Positions 27,467-35,617 of a stretch of 64,000 nucleotides of DNA are shown here, piece after piece. Position 1 is the first letter of the stretch; each line of letters opens with the position of its first letter. The position numbers were made by a program, and so were the translations under genes. The DNA comes from Lachnospiraceae bacterium NC2004 (GTDB lineage Bacteria; Bacillota; Clostridia; Lachnospirales; Lachnospiraceae), in NCBI GenBank assembly GCA_000621905.1, contig JHXB01000002.1, positions 62,001 through 126,000 of the forward strand. Direction: 5' to 3'. The notes below the pieces were generated by a model. It saw nothing but the letters and a program-made list of their open reading frames with translations, searched no databases and was not told where the DNA came from.

Positions 27467-28519
27467 ATGGGTAAGAAAGTTATGATTGGTATGTCCGGAG
27501 GAGTTGATTCTTCTGTTGCGGCATATCTTCTTATAAAGCAGGGATACGAGGTTGTCGGATGCACTCTGCATATGTTTGACTCGGAGAATTCGTGTTGTGG
27601 AATCGACGGCATTTACGATGCCAAGATGGTGTGCAACAAGCTCAAGATTCCGCACAAAGTCTTGCATTTTAAGGAAGTGTTCTCTGACAAAGTTCTTGAT
27701 TACTTTGTAAATGAGTACAAGCGAGGATACACGCCTAATCCATGTATTCAGTGTAATCGTTACGTGAAGTGGGATGCTATGCTTAACGAAGCTTACAACA
27801 TGGGATTTGATTACATTGCCACAGGTCATTTTGCAAATGTTATCGAAATGCCAAACGGGAGATATACTTTTAAGAAAGCCAAGTCTGCTGCCAAGGATCA
27901 GACCTATGTGCTTTACAGTCTGACGCAGGATATGGTTAAGCACACTCTGATGCCTGTTGGAGATTTTGAAAAGAGTGAGATAAGAGAGATGGCAGATGAA
28001 TTGGGACTTATTAATGCAGATAAGCCGGACAGCCAGGATATATGCTTTGCTCCGGATGGCGACTATCAGGGATTTATGGTCAGAGAGAGAGGTTATTCAG
28101 AACAGACGGGTAATTTCGTTGATGTTGAAGGCAATATTCTTGGAGAGCATAAAGGCATCTCTCATTACACGATAGGACAGAGAAAGGGTCTAGGAATAGC
28201 GTTTGGAGAGCCGAGGTATGTTACCTCGATTGATCCTGTAACAAGAAATGTCGTTCTTGGAAGTAATGAAGATCTTATGACTACCGAGCTTAGGTGTACC
28301 AATGTCAATTCAATGGCGTATGAGGAGTTTAAGGTAGGACAGGAGGTATTTGCCAAAATCAGATATGCGGATAGGGGCGCTAATGCTATTGTTAAGTCAT
28401 ATGACGGTAATGTCATGGAACTTGAATTTGAGCGTCCTGTAAGAGCTGTAACTCCGGGGCAGGCGGTAGTAATGTATGAGGATGATATTCTTCTCGGTGG
28501 AGGATACATCGTACATTAA
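27467..28519 (+). CDS. mnmA: tRNA-specific 2-thiouridylase MnmA
   Basis: A 350-residue cytoplasmic enzyme that places sulfur on U34 of Lys, Glu and Gln tRNAs. PP-loop MSGGVDSSVAAYLL near 8-21; first catalytic Cys in NPCIQCNRYVKW near 100; second in DSQDICFAP near 203; TIGQRKGLG near 236. Typical length is about 360. The frame opens 57 bases earlier, but TTAGGAGG before ATG 27467 sets the start; the upstream codons belong to the terminator hairpin. It appears monocistronic with a terminator at 28577. Confidence 0.96.
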   Translation: MGKKVMIGMSGGVDSSVAAYLLIKQGYEVVGCTLHMFDSENSCCGIDGIYDAKMVCNKLKIPHKVLHFKEVFSDKVLDYFVNEYKRGYTPNPCIQCNRYVKWDAMLNEAYNMGFDYIATGHFANVIEMPNGRYTFKKAKSAAKDQTYVLYSLTQDMVKHTLMPVGDFEKSEIREMADELGLINADKPDSQDICFAPDGDYQGFMVRERGYSEQTGNFVDVEGNILGEHKGISHYTIGQRKGLGIAFGEPRYVTSIDPVTRNVVLGSNEDLMTTELRCTNVNSMAYEEFKVGQEVFAKIRYADRGANAIVKSYDGNVMELEFERPVRAVTPGQAVVMYEDDILLGGGYIVH

Positions 28520-28576
28520 AAAATAGACGATGTTGTGCAAAGTGACGAGTGCTAATTTTTGGTGATAACTAACTAG

Positions 28577-28614
28577 AAAACGAGCGTTATCCGTAAAATG
28601 TAACGCTCGTTTTA
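28577..28614 (+). terminator. mnmA terminator
   Basis: AAAACGAGCGTTA and TAACGCTCGTTTT form a perfect 13-bp stem. It is T-rich on the 3' side and A-rich on the 5' side, so it may work in both directions. Confidence 0.88.
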
Positions 28615-28689
28615 TGCAAAACATACAAAAGGTTATAATATTCTTGTATGCTTTTTTAATGTAAAAACTATTGCATTATTATGATAAAT

Positions 28690-28800
28690 GGAGTATTATT
28701 ACATTGTCGGTAAGCAATTACCGACGCACTATATAACCCCTTATAATTATTTATACTCCCCTCATGAACAGTCGCCAATATGGCGGCTGTTTTACTTTTT
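28690..28800 (+). other. Structured intergenic element ending in a terminator-like hairpin (possible small RNA)
   Basis: Within the gene-free stretch 28615-28885 the sequence can fold into an outer stem GGAGTAT/ATACTCC enclosing a perfect hairpin GTCGGTAA-GCAA-TTACCGAC (28704-28723), followed by CAGTCGCCA-ATA-TGGCGGCTG and TTTTACTTTTT. The order of compact fold then terminator is typical of a small RNA or a riboregulator for the downstream gene. No known family is recognised. A weak TTATAAT-like box lies at about 28633. Confidence 0.4.
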
Positions 28801-28885
28801 ATTATTTTCTTATCATTACTTATCTCGACATTATTTTGCCGTAATGATATAATTATTTCATCATTCAATACGAGGTTACAATTCA

Positions 28886-30046
28886 ATGAATATATATGAA
28901 GTTATAGCACCATGCCATTTTGGTATGGAGGCGGTTCTAAAAAGAGAGATATATGATCTCGGCTACGATATAAGCGAGGTTTCTGATGGTAAGGTTACAT
29001 TTTTGGCAGATGAAGAAGGTATTGCAAGAGCCAACATTTTCCTAAGGACCACAGAGAGACTGCTTATTAAGGTGGCGTCGTTTAAGGCAACTACCTGGGA
29101 TGAGCTATTTGAAGGCACCAAGCAGGTAGAGTGGGAGAAGTTTATTCCCAAGAATGCCAAGTTCTATGTGGCTAAGGCTACTTCTATTAAGAGTAAGTTG
29201 TTTTCACCATCAGATATCCAGAGTATTATGAAGAAGGCTATGGTTGAGCATCTTAAGCCGGTTTATGGACTGTCATATTTCCCGGAAGATGGAGACACAT
29301 ATCCGTTAAGAGTCACGATTATGAAGGATGTTGTGACTATCGGTTTGGATACGAGCGGCGAGTCTCTTCACAAGAGAGGGTACAGACAGTCAGTCGTTAA
29401 GGCGCCTGTCACCGAGACGCTAGCTGCTGCTCTTATCATGCTTACGCCTTGGAGAGAAGATAGAATATTGGTTGATCCTTTCTGCGGAAGTGGTACATTT
29501 CCTATAGAGGCAGCGATGATTGGTGCCAATGTTGCTCCCGGTATGAACAGGCATTTCTTAGGAGAGAGTTTTACCAATATTATTCCTAAGAAGCATTGGA
29601 AAGAGGCGTTTCTTGAGGCTAACGATCTTGTGAGACTTGATGTTTCTATGGATATTCAAGGGTATGACATTGATTCGGATGCAGTGAGAGCAGCTCTTGA
29701 TAATGCTAACAGAGCGGGAGTCGGAGACCTTATTCATTTGCAGGTAAGAGATGTCAAGGATCTTAATCACAGAAAGAAATACGGATTTGTTATATGTAAT
29801 CCTCCTTATGGAGAGAGGTTAGAGACCAAGGAGGATATGCCGAAGCTTTACAGCACCATGGGGGAGGCGTTTAAGAGGCTTGACTCCTGGTCGATATATC
29901 TTCTCACTGCATTTGAGGATGCGGAGAAATACATAGGGCGTAAGGCTACTAAGAATCGCAAGATTTACAATGGTATGATGAAGACCTATTTTTATCAGTT
30001 TATGGGGCCTAAACCACCAAAGAAGAAGGAGATGTCGGAGACTTGA
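28886..30046 (+). CDS. THUMP-domain class I RNA methyltransferase (RlmL N-half/YpsC-like)
   Basis: A 386-residue S-adenosylmethionine-dependent methylase acting probably on a guanine N2 of 23S rRNA. The N-terminal THUMP/ferredoxin-like region (about 1-160) begins IYEVIAPCHFGMEAVLKREI; the SAM site VDPFCGSGTFPIEAAMIGANV is near 190-210; the catalytic motif CNPPYGERL is near 300, matching the NPPY of base N-methylases. It corresponds to the N-terminal half of E. coli RlmL and to B. subtilis YpsC. The downstream lipoprotein gene starts within its last codons. Confidence 0.93.
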   Translation: MNIYEVIAPCHFGMEAVLKREIYDLGYDISEVSDGKVTFLADEEGIARANIFLRTTERLLIKVASFKATTWDELFEGTKQVEWEKFIPKNAKFYVAKATSIKSKLFSPSDIQSIMKKAMVEHLKPVYGLSYFPEDGDTYPLRVTIMKDVVTIGLDTSGESLHKRGYRQSVVKAPVTETLAAALIMLTPWREDRILVDPFCGSGTFPIEAAMIGANVAPGMNRHFLGESFTNIIPKKHWKEAFLEANDLVRLDVSMDIQGYDIDSDAVRAALDNANRAGVGDLIHLQVRDVKDLNHRKKYGFVICNPPYGERLETKEDMPKLYSTMGEAFKRLDSWSIYLLTAFEDAEKYIGRKATKNRKIYNGMMKTYFYQFMGPKPPKKKEMSET

Positions 30047-30048
30047 AG

Positions 30049-31164
30049 ATGAGAGGGTTGAATCTCTGTCTGATTATTATATGCATGTTATTTGTTTTTT
30101 CGGGATGTGGCGCTAAAGACAGTGACTTACAAATGAAGGACGATAAGGCATCAGAAGATGCTTCAGAGGATGCCGGAGTATATAACTTAGTTGATTACAG
30201 CGTTGTTGACGGAACGGTGACAACGGTGAGTAAGGCGACTCCGGGTCAGAGTTATATAGAAGATTATAAGACATTTAAGAAATGTGAAGGGTACATGTTC
30301 ACGGTTGATTTGCCGGAGAATGTGAGTCAGGATGCGATTGAATATAAGGATGATTACGCGACTAAGAAACTCGTGATTACCTGTCCTTTAGAAACATTTG
30401 ATAGCAATCTAATGTTAGAACCTAAGGGGATTTTGAATTATGTTTCCAAATTCAAATGTAAGCAGGTTGATAACTCTCTTAAGCTGACGGTGACATTTGC
30501 CAAAACTTTCTGTTTTCATTATTGCATTAAAGATAATGTTTTGTATGTAAAGTACGGGTCTGCGTCTAAGTATTACGACAGGATAGTATGCATTGATTTT
30601 GGTCATGGCGGTGAGGATATAGGTGCTATGACATATGATGGAGTTTATGTTGAGAAGAATGTTGTCAACGGTGTTATGAAACATTTGGTTAAAGAGTACA
30701 CTGAGCAACAGCAGACATTTGCGTTTTTTACAAGAACTAAGGACAACAATATGAGTCTTAGAAGAAGGGCCAATCTTGCCAATGATGTTGGTGCGGATGT
30801 GTCGATTTCTTTGCATTGTAATTTCTATGCATATGACTGGAGTGTCGGCGGTGTTGAGACAATGTATAATCTCAATGACACCAATACGCCTTTTAACAGC
30901 GAGTGGCTTGCCACTAAAGTTCAGGAGAAGTATTGTGCGGCGGTAAACTTAAGTGACAGGGGAATACTTGACGGTAGTGACCTTGCATTTTTAAGAGGTG
31001 CTAAGATGCCGGCGTGTCTTCTGGAGATGGGATTTATATCGGGTTGGAGCGATCAGGAGACTTTGTTTGGTGACGAAGGACAGCTTAAGATTGCGACAAC
31101 GGTTAAGGATGTTTTGGAAGAAGCAGTTGATGAAATTAAAAGAGAAGGAGATAGCAATGAGTAA
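30049..31164 (+). CDS. N-acetylmuramoyl-L-alanine amidase (Amidase_3), lipoprotein
   Basis: A 371-residue surface lipoprotein predicted to cut the bond between muramic acid and the stem peptide. A signal peptide with lipobox (LFVFSGC, Cys near residue 22) anchors it to the membrane. An acidic linker and a beta-rich AMIN-like region (about 50-170) precede the zinc amidase domain: IDFGHGGEDIGAM (His and Glu ligands), SLHCNFYAYDW (His ligand) and the catalytic Glu in LLEMGFISG. GGAG eight bases upstream supports ATG 30049, just inside the end of the preceding methylase gene; a TTG at 30043 is an alternative. rdgB starts within its last 8 bases. Confidence 0.9.
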   Translation: MRGLNLCLIIICMLFVFSGCGAKDSDLQMKDDKASEDASEDAGVYNLVDYSVVDGTVTTVSKATPGQSYIEDYKTFKKCEGYMFTVDLPENVSQDAIEYKDDYATKKLVITCPLETFDSNLMLEPKGILNYVSKFKCKQVDNSLKLTVTFAKTFCFHYCIKDNVLYVKYGSASKYYDRIVCIDFGHGGEDIGAMTYDGVYVEKNVVNGVMKHLVKEYTEQQQTFAFFTRTKDNNMSLRRRANLANDVGADVSISLHCNFYAYDWSVGGVETMYNLNDTNTPFNSEWLATKVQEKYCAAVNLSDRGILDGSDLAFLRGAKMPACLLEMGFISGWSDQETLFGDEGQLKIATTVKDVLEEAVDEIKREGDSNE

Positions 31165-31744
31165 AAGGATTATTGTTGCAACAGGTAACGAGGGTAAGTT
31201 AAAAGAAGTTAGGGAGATTTTGTCGGAGCTTGATTATGAGATAGTTTCGATGAAGGAAGCCGGAGTTTTTGAGGATGTGGATGAGACGGGAACCACATTT
31301 GAAGAAAATGCTTTGCTTAAGGCGAAGGCAGTTCTTAATAAAGTCAACAAAGATGATATTGTAATTGCCGACGATTCAGGTCTTGAGATTGATTATTTAG
31401 GCGGTGAGCCTGGAATATATTCTGCGAGATATTTGGGACATGATACGTCTTATGATTACAAAAACAGCGAGATTCTTAAGAAGTTAGATGGGGTTCCTGA
31501 TGAGAAGAGAACAGCAAGATTCGTGTGTGCAATCGCGCTTGTTTCATTTGACAAAGAAGTCGTAAAGAGAGCCACGATCGAGGGTATAATAGGACATGAG
31601 ATTGCGGGTGAGAACGGCTTTGGATATGACCCGATTTTCTATGTTCCGGAGTATGGTAAGACGACAGCTGAGCTTAATGCTGATGAGAAGAACGCTATAA
31701 GCCACAGGGGTAAGGCTCTTCGTGCTATCAGGGAGGAACTTTGA
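31157..31744 (+). CDS. rdgB: XTP/dITP diphosphatase (RdgB/HAM1)
   Basis: A 195-residue house-cleaning enzyme that hydrolyses non-canonical purine nucleoside triphosphates. ATGNEGKLKEVREIL near 8-22, TFEENALLKA near 50-59, IADDSGLEIDYLGGEPGIYSAR near 72-93 and the late SHRGKALRA are all present. The start ATG 31157 overlaps the amidase stop by eight bases and has AAGGAGATAG upstream; the long upstream frame is amidase sequence. It forms a tight run with the phosphoesterase and RlmD genes. Confidence 0.95.
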   Translation: MSKRIIVATGNEGKLKEVREILSELDYEIVSMKEAGVFEDVDETGTTFEENALLKAKAVLNKVNKDDIVIADDSGLEIDYLGGEPGIYSARYLGHDTSYDYKNSEILKKLDGVPDEKRTARFVCAIALVSFDKEVVKRATIEGIIGHEIAGENGFGYDPIFYVPEYGKTTAELNADEKNAISHRGKALRAIREEL

Positions 31745-31745
31745 T

Positions 31746-32279
31746 TTGGCTAAGATGAAGATTCTTATAATGAGTGACTCGCACGGCGCTGACCTTAACA
31801 TGCAGAAGGCTATTAATCAGTTTGGCGAGATGGATATGCTTATACACCTTGGAGATATAGAGGGTGGGGCTGACTATCTCAGAGCGATTGCACCTTGTGA
31901 TCCCGATAATGTCTATATTGTAAGGGGTAATTGTGATTATGATTATTCTTTGCCGGGAGATCAGATTATTGATATCTGTGGGTTTAAGGTGCTTCTTACT
32001 CATGGACATCATCACTATGTTGCGCCGTATGAAGGCGGGTGTGATCAATTGAGGCAGTTCGCAGAGGACAATGAGTGTGATATTGCGATGTTTGGGCACA
32101 TTCATGTTCCTGTTATTGATACGACTTCTAAGTGTACGCTTCTAAATCCGGGCAGTATAAGTCGCCCGAGACAGTCGGATAGGAAGAAGACATTTATGAG
32201 AATGGAGATAGACGATAAGGGATTGCCTCACTACAGTTTAGGCGAGATTAATGATAGAATAGGGAGCTTTTTCAAATGA
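31746..32279 (+). CDS. YfcE/MJ0936-type metallophosphoesterase
   Basis: A 177-residue calcineurin-like phosphodiesterase. Metal ligands: Asp and His in MSDSHGADL, Asp in HLGDIEGG, Asn in VRGNCDYD, His in LTHGHHH, and GHIHVP. Length is standard for the family. The start is chosen as TTG 31746, because GGGAGG at 31731-31736 is nine bases away; ATG 31755 would be 18 bases away. The rdgB-phosphoesterase pair is a frequent neighbour combination in Clostridia. The physiological substrate is unknown. Confidence 0.9.
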   Translation: MAKMKILIMSDSHGADLNMQKAINQFGEMDMLIHLGDIEGGADYLRAIAPCDPDNVYIVRGNCDYDYSLPGDQIIDICGFKVLLTHGHHHYVAPYEGGCDQLRQFAEDNECDIAMFGHIHVPVIDTTSKCTLLNPGSISRPRQSDRKKTFMRMEIDDKGLPHYSLGEINDRIGSFFK

Positions 32280-33643
32280 AAAAAGGTGATATCGTAAATG
32301 GTACAGTTAAGAGCTTATCATTTCCTAATAAGGGAAGGGTCGAATTAGAGGACAGAGTTGCGTCGGTTAAGGGTGTAATTCCGGGACAGGAAGTTTCGGT
32401 TAGGATTAAACGCGCTAACAAAGAGAGGTGTCAGGCTACGCTTCTTGATGTTGTTAAGCCTTCTCCTTTAGAGAATGCGAATCCGCCATGCCCGCATTTT
32501 GGAGTGTGCGGCGGATGCTCATTTCAGACCATGTCTTATGACAATCAGTTAAAGCTTAAATACGATATGATATATGAGCTTTTAGAACCATATATTGTCA
32601 AGAATAACGCTGAAGTAGAGGGGATTTTAAAGAGTCCTAAGGAACTTCATTATCGCAATAAGATGGAGTTTACTTTTGGCGACGAAGTTAAGGGTGGACC
32701 TCTCTCTTTAGGTATGCATAAGAAACACAGCACCTATGATGTTGTCTATACTAATGAGTGCAAGATTGTAGATGATGATTTTAATCGTATAGTTACGGCA
32801 AATGTTGAATATTTTAGAGATAAGAATATCCCGTTCTATCATAAGATTACTCATGAGGGTGTTTTAAGATTTCTTATTGTCAGAAGGTCGGAGACTACTA
32901 AGGAACTTCTTATCAATCTTGTTGTTACGAGCCAGAATCCTCAAGTTGATGAGGAGGATTATATAAGGATGCTTACAAATGTTAATCTCGATGGTGAGAT
33001 TGCGGGCGTGCTTATAACATTTGACGATTCATTTGCAGATGCTGTTGTTCCTGATGAGACAAGGCTTATATACGGAAGAGACTATATCGAGGAAGAGATA
33101 TTGGGACTTAAGTTTAAGATTTCTCCGTACTCATTTTTCCAGACCAACACTAAGGCGGCCGAGGTGCTTTACAGCAAGGTCAGAGATTATGTTGGAGAGA
33201 CTAAGGATAAGATTATCTTCGATCTATATAGCGGAACCGGAACGATAGGGCAGATATTAGCGCCTGTTGCTAAGAAGGTTATAGGGATTGAGATTATTAA
33301 AGAGGCTGTCGATAAAGCTAATACCAACGCTAAAGAGAATGGTCTTGATAACTGTGAGTTCATTGCGGGAGATGTGTTTGAGATGCTTGATACGGTTTCT
33401 GATAAGCCGGATATTATTGTGCTTGATCCGCCGAGAGACGGGCTTAGCAAAGGGGCAATCAGCAAGATTATCGGCTACAACGTGCCGGAGATTGTCTATG
33501 TTTCATGTAAGCCGACTTCGCTATTAAGGGATCTTGAGCTTTTTGAGGAGGGCGGTTACATTTTAAGTAAGATGTGTATGAACGAGCAGTATCCGCAGAC
33601 GTATCATACTGAGGTAGTGGCAAAGTTGGTTAAGAGGAGGTAG
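32276..33643 (+). CDS. rlmD: 23S rRNA (uracil-C5)-methyltransferase, RlmD/RlmCD type
   Basis: A 455-residue methylase. The N-terminal TRAM domain (about 1-60) is followed by an iron-sulfur Cys set (CPHFGVCGGCSFQ near 76-88). The Rossmann part has LYSGTGTIGQILA near 322, VLDPPRDGL near 383, and the catalytic Cys in VYVSCKPTSLLRDL near 409. In Firmicutes RlmCD can modify two uridines, so the exact target among U747 and U1939 is not fixed. Its ATG overlaps the previous gene by four bases, and three bases separate it from the next gene. Confidence 0.93.
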   Translation: MKKGDIVNGTVKSLSFPNKGRVELEDRVASVKGVIPGQEVSVRIKRANKERCQATLLDVVKPSPLENANPPCPHFGVCGGCSFQTMSYDNQLKLKYDMIYELLEPYIVKNNAEVEGILKSPKELHYRNKMEFTFGDEVKGGPLSLGMHKKHSTYDVVYTNECKIVDDDFNRIVTANVEYFRDKNIPFYHKITHEGVLRFLIVRRSETTKELLINLVVTSQNPQVDEEDYIRMLTNVNLDGEIAGVLITFDDSFADAVVPDETRLIYGRDYIEEEILGLKFKISPYSFFQTNTKAAEVLYSKVRDYVGETKDKIIFDLYSGTGTIGQILAPVAKKVIGIEIIKEAVDKANTNAKENGLDNCEFIAGDVFEMLDTVSDKPDIIVLDPPRDGLSKGAISKIIGYNVPEIVYVSCKPTSLLRDLELFEEGGYILSKMCMNEQYPQTYHTEVVAKLVKRR

Positions 33644-33646
33644 TTT

Positions 33647-35032
33647 ATGGCTATAGTTGGTGCTTTTATGGTTCCGCATCCACCGATGATTGTGCCTGAT
33701 ATAGGGCGTGGAAGCGAGAAACAGGTGACAGATACTTCAAGGGCTTATGAGCAGGTTGCTAAAGAGATTGCAGCACTTGAGCCTGAGACTATTATTATAA
33801 CAAGTCCGCATTCGATCATGTATGCGGACTATTTTCACATTTCACCGGGCAGAGGAGCTAAAGGGGACTTCACTGAGTTTAGGGCGCCTAATGTAACATT
33901 TGACGAAGAATATGATAGGGAACTTGTCACTACGATTGATGAACTTGGTTACCAAAGGGACTTTCCTGCCGGAACTTTAGGTGAGAAGAATCCCAGACTC
34001 GACCACGGAACTATGGTTCCACTTTATTTTATAAGGGATAAGTACATGAAGGGCAAGATAATCCGTATAGGCTTATCGGGACTGCCTCTTACCGAGCATT
34101 ATAGATTTGGACAAATGCTAAAGGAAGCGGTTGAAATAACTGGCAGACGCGTGGTACTGGTAGCTAGCGGTGATTTGTCTCACAAGCTTCAGGATTATGG
34201 ACCTTATGGTTTCGCACCTGAAGGACCTGTATATGATGAGAGGATTATGGATGTTTGTGGACGAGCAGCTTTTAATGAGTTATTTGATTTCGATGAAAGC
34301 TTTCTTGATAAGGCGGCGGAATGTGGGCACAGATCTTTTGTGATAATGGCAGGGGCTTTAGATGGCGTATCGGTTAAGACTAATGTTCTCTCTCATCAGG
34401 ATGTTACCGGTGTAGGTTACGGAATTATATCATTCTATCCGGATGGTGAGGATGATAGCAGACATTTTCTTGATTATTATCTTGATGAACTAAAAAGCAA
34501 GATTGCTGATGACAAGATTAATGCTGATGAGTATGTAAGACTTGCTAGGATGTCTGTTGAGTATTACATTAGAAATGGCGTGCCTTTAGAACTTCCTAAA
34601 GGGCTTCCTAAGGAGATGCTTAGTAAGAAGGCGGGAGTTTTTGTTTCTATTCACAAGCACGGATATCTGAGAGGATGTATAGGAACAACCGGGCCGTGTG
34701 AGCCCTCGATTGCACAAGAGATCATTGCAAATGCTATCAGTGCTTCCACAAGGGATCCGAGATTTGATCCTATAACTGAAGATGAATTGGAGTGGCTTGA
34801 GATAAATGTTGATGTTCTTGGAGAGCCTGAAAGCATTTCTTCTGCTGAGGAGCTTGATGTCAAAAAATATGGAGTAATTGTAAGTAGCGGGCACAAGAGA
34901 GGGTTGCTTCTTCCAGATTTGGATGGTGTAGATTCTGTTGAACAGCAGATTGATATTGCAAGAAGAAAAGGGGGGATTCTTGAGGGTGAGAAGATAGCCC
35001 TCCAGAGATTTGAAGTTGTAAGGCATAGATAG
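33647..35032 (+). CDS. AmmeMemoRadiSam proteins B and A fused (Memo/LigB-like plus AMMECR1)
   Basis: A 461-residue two-domain protein. Residues 1-270 are the Memo-like domain related to class III extradiol dioxygenases (MVPHPPMIVPDIG with the HPP motif, ITSPHSIMYADYF, LVASGDLSHKL, CGHRSFVIM). Residues about 285-461 are the AMMECR1 domain (KKAGVFVSIHKHGYLRGCIG near 326-345, then NAISASTRDPRF). In other genomes these two plus a radical SAM enzyme form the AmmeMemoRadiSam system, whose reaction is still unsettled. The radical SAM partner is at 36114, separated here by a repeat, a putative toxin cassette and a relic. RBS GAGGAGG. Confidence 0.92.
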   Translation: MAIVGAFMVPHPPMIVPDIGRGSEKQVTDTSRAYEQVAKEIAALEPETIIITSPHSIMYADYFHISPGRGAKGDFTEFRAPNVTFDEEYDRELVTTIDELGYQRDFPAGTLGEKNPRLDHGTMVPLYFIRDKYMKGKIIRIGLSGLPLTEHYRFGQMLKEAVEITGRRVVLVASGDLSHKLQDYGPYGFAPEGPVYDERIMDVCGRAAFNELFDFDESFLDKAAECGHRSFVIMAGALDGVSVKTNVLSHQDVTGVGYGIISFYPDGEDDSRHFLDYYLDELKSKIADDKINADEYVRLARMSVEYYIRNGVPLELPKGLPKEMLSKKAGVFVSIHKHGYLRGCIGTTGPCEPSIAQEIIANAISASTRDPRFDPITEDELEWLEINVDVLGEPESISSAEELDVKKYGVIVSSGHKRGLLLPDLDGVDSVEQQIDIARRKGGILEGEKIALQRFEVVRHR

Positions 35033-35132
35033 CGGATGTAAATGGAGCATAATGTATTATTTCTCCGGGACGCTGCTCTTACAATCCTCAGGGTGGCGAG
35101 GCCACTGGTTTTAGCTTTTTTGGTGTCATTCT
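35032..35132 (+). repeat. 100-bp direct repeat, copy A
   Basis: It runs from GCGGATGTAAATG at the last base of the stop codon through CATAATGTATTATTTCTCCG and the short hairpin GGTGGCGAGGCCACTGG to TTTTGGTGTCATTC. Copy B at 36948-37047 is about 95 percent identical and also starts inside a stop codon. Parts occur inverted at 17296 and 17547. Confidence 0.9.
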
Positions 35133-35179
35133 TCGCTGTAACATGCATAAATATGCGGAAAACTGAATAATTATTCTTG

Positions 35180-35209
35180 TTGACAGAACACACATTCGCA
35201 ATATATAAT
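35180..35209 (+). promoter_or_regulatory. Consensus sigma-A promoter of the putative toxin mRNA
   Basis: TTGACA (35180-35185), 18 bases, TATAAT (35204-35209): perfect hexamers, rare in this window. The predicted transcript runs from about 35216 to the terminator at 35426-35466, roughly 250 bases. Confidence 0.8.
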
Positions 35210-35299
35210 ATATATTGTAGGTGCTATCTGTAATGGTAGGTGGTTTGCCTCTGTATTGACGTGCTTGATGCACGGCTTCCGTGAAAGGAGGTCGAAGAT

Positions 35300-35341
35300 A
35301 TGCGGAAAGATTACGAAGATTGGAGGACACGCGATTCTTGA
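35300..35341 (+). CDS. 13-codon leader ORF with strong ribosome site
   Basis: AAAGGAGG at 35284-35291 points best to this ATG, which encodes MRKDYEDWRTRDS and stops at TGA 35339-35341. Its stop overlaps the TTG start of the hydrophobic ORF (TTGA), a layout that would couple translation of the toxin to reading of the leader. Upstream, CACGG-CTT-CCGTG forms a small hairpin just before the ribosome site. Confidence 0.5.
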   Translation: MRKDYEDWRTRDS

Positions 35342-35454
35342 TTGACATTATAGATGTTATAGCAACTTCGATATGTGCTATTGTAGCCGTCGTCGAACTT
35401 GTCTGTAACATTTGTGGTAAAAAGAAAGAAAGCAACCACCCCGACCAAGGTTAG
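35338..35454 (+). CDS. Putative type I toxin: short hydrophobic membrane peptide
   Basis: A 38-residue ORF (TTG start) below normal gene-calling limits. It has one membrane helix, about residues 2-26 (IDIIDVIATSICAIVAVVEL), then a basic and polar tail GKKKESNHPDQG. Helix then charged tail is the shape of type I toxins such as the Fst, TxpA and holin-like families, though no exact family is recognised. Its last codons form part of the terminator stem. The same frame is open back to GTG 35281, so a 57-residue form, or a TTG start at 35320 with 44 residues, is possible. A convergent antisense promoter overlaps the 3' end. Function is inferred from architecture only. Confidence 0.6.
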   Translation: MIDIIDVIATSICAIVAVVELVCNICGKKKESNHPDQG

Positions 35455-35518
35455 TGTTGCTTTCTTAAAGTAACTAATAATCGAGGTAAACCATCTATCA
35501 GATAGTACCTCTTTTGAT
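35420..35518 (-). ncRNA. Predicted antisense RNA (type I antitoxin)
   Basis: From the minus-strand promoter at 35525-35553, transcription would start near 35518, pass through a hairpin (GAGGTA/TACCTC, 35483-35511) and end at the shared stem 35426-35466 followed by T-rich TTTCTTTTT on this strand. The RNA of about 95 bases would pair with the last ten codons and 3' end of the toxin mRNA, as in TxpA/RatA- and BsrG/SR4-type pairs. Confidence 0.55.
35426..35466. terminator. Two-way terminator shared by toxin mRNA and antisense RNA
   Basis: AAGAAAGCAAC and GTTGCTTTCTT form an 11-bp stem with T-rich flanks on both strands. The toxin stop codon lies in the loop side. Confidence 0.8.
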
Positions 35519-35524
35519 ATAAAA

Positions 35525-35553
35525 AATATAACATCTTTTCAAAAATGAGTCAA
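35525..35553 (-). promoter_or_regulatory. Antisense sigma-A promoter
   Basis: On the minus strand TTGACT (plus 35548-35553), exactly 17 bases, TATATT (plus 35525-35530), pointing at the 3' end of the toxin ORF. No minus-strand gene follows, so an untranslated RNA is the likely product. Confidence 0.7.
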
Positions 35554-35617
35554 GTGTAATTAAGAAACGTAATTAAGAAATGATTCTGATATTGAAGAAC
35601 TTGATAAGTTTGGAGAT

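Noticed and set aside
28668-28886. 72-codon minus-strand open frame in the mnmA-methylase gap
   Set aside because: It spans the structured element and its terminator-like hairpin and has no ribosome site; structure explains the sequence better.
34586-35435. Overlapping minus-strand open frames around the AMMECR1 end
   Set aside because: Shadows of the AMMECR1 domain and of the 100-bp repeat; the shared ASRRNN-LCSIY segment with 17434-17724 comes from translating the repeat.
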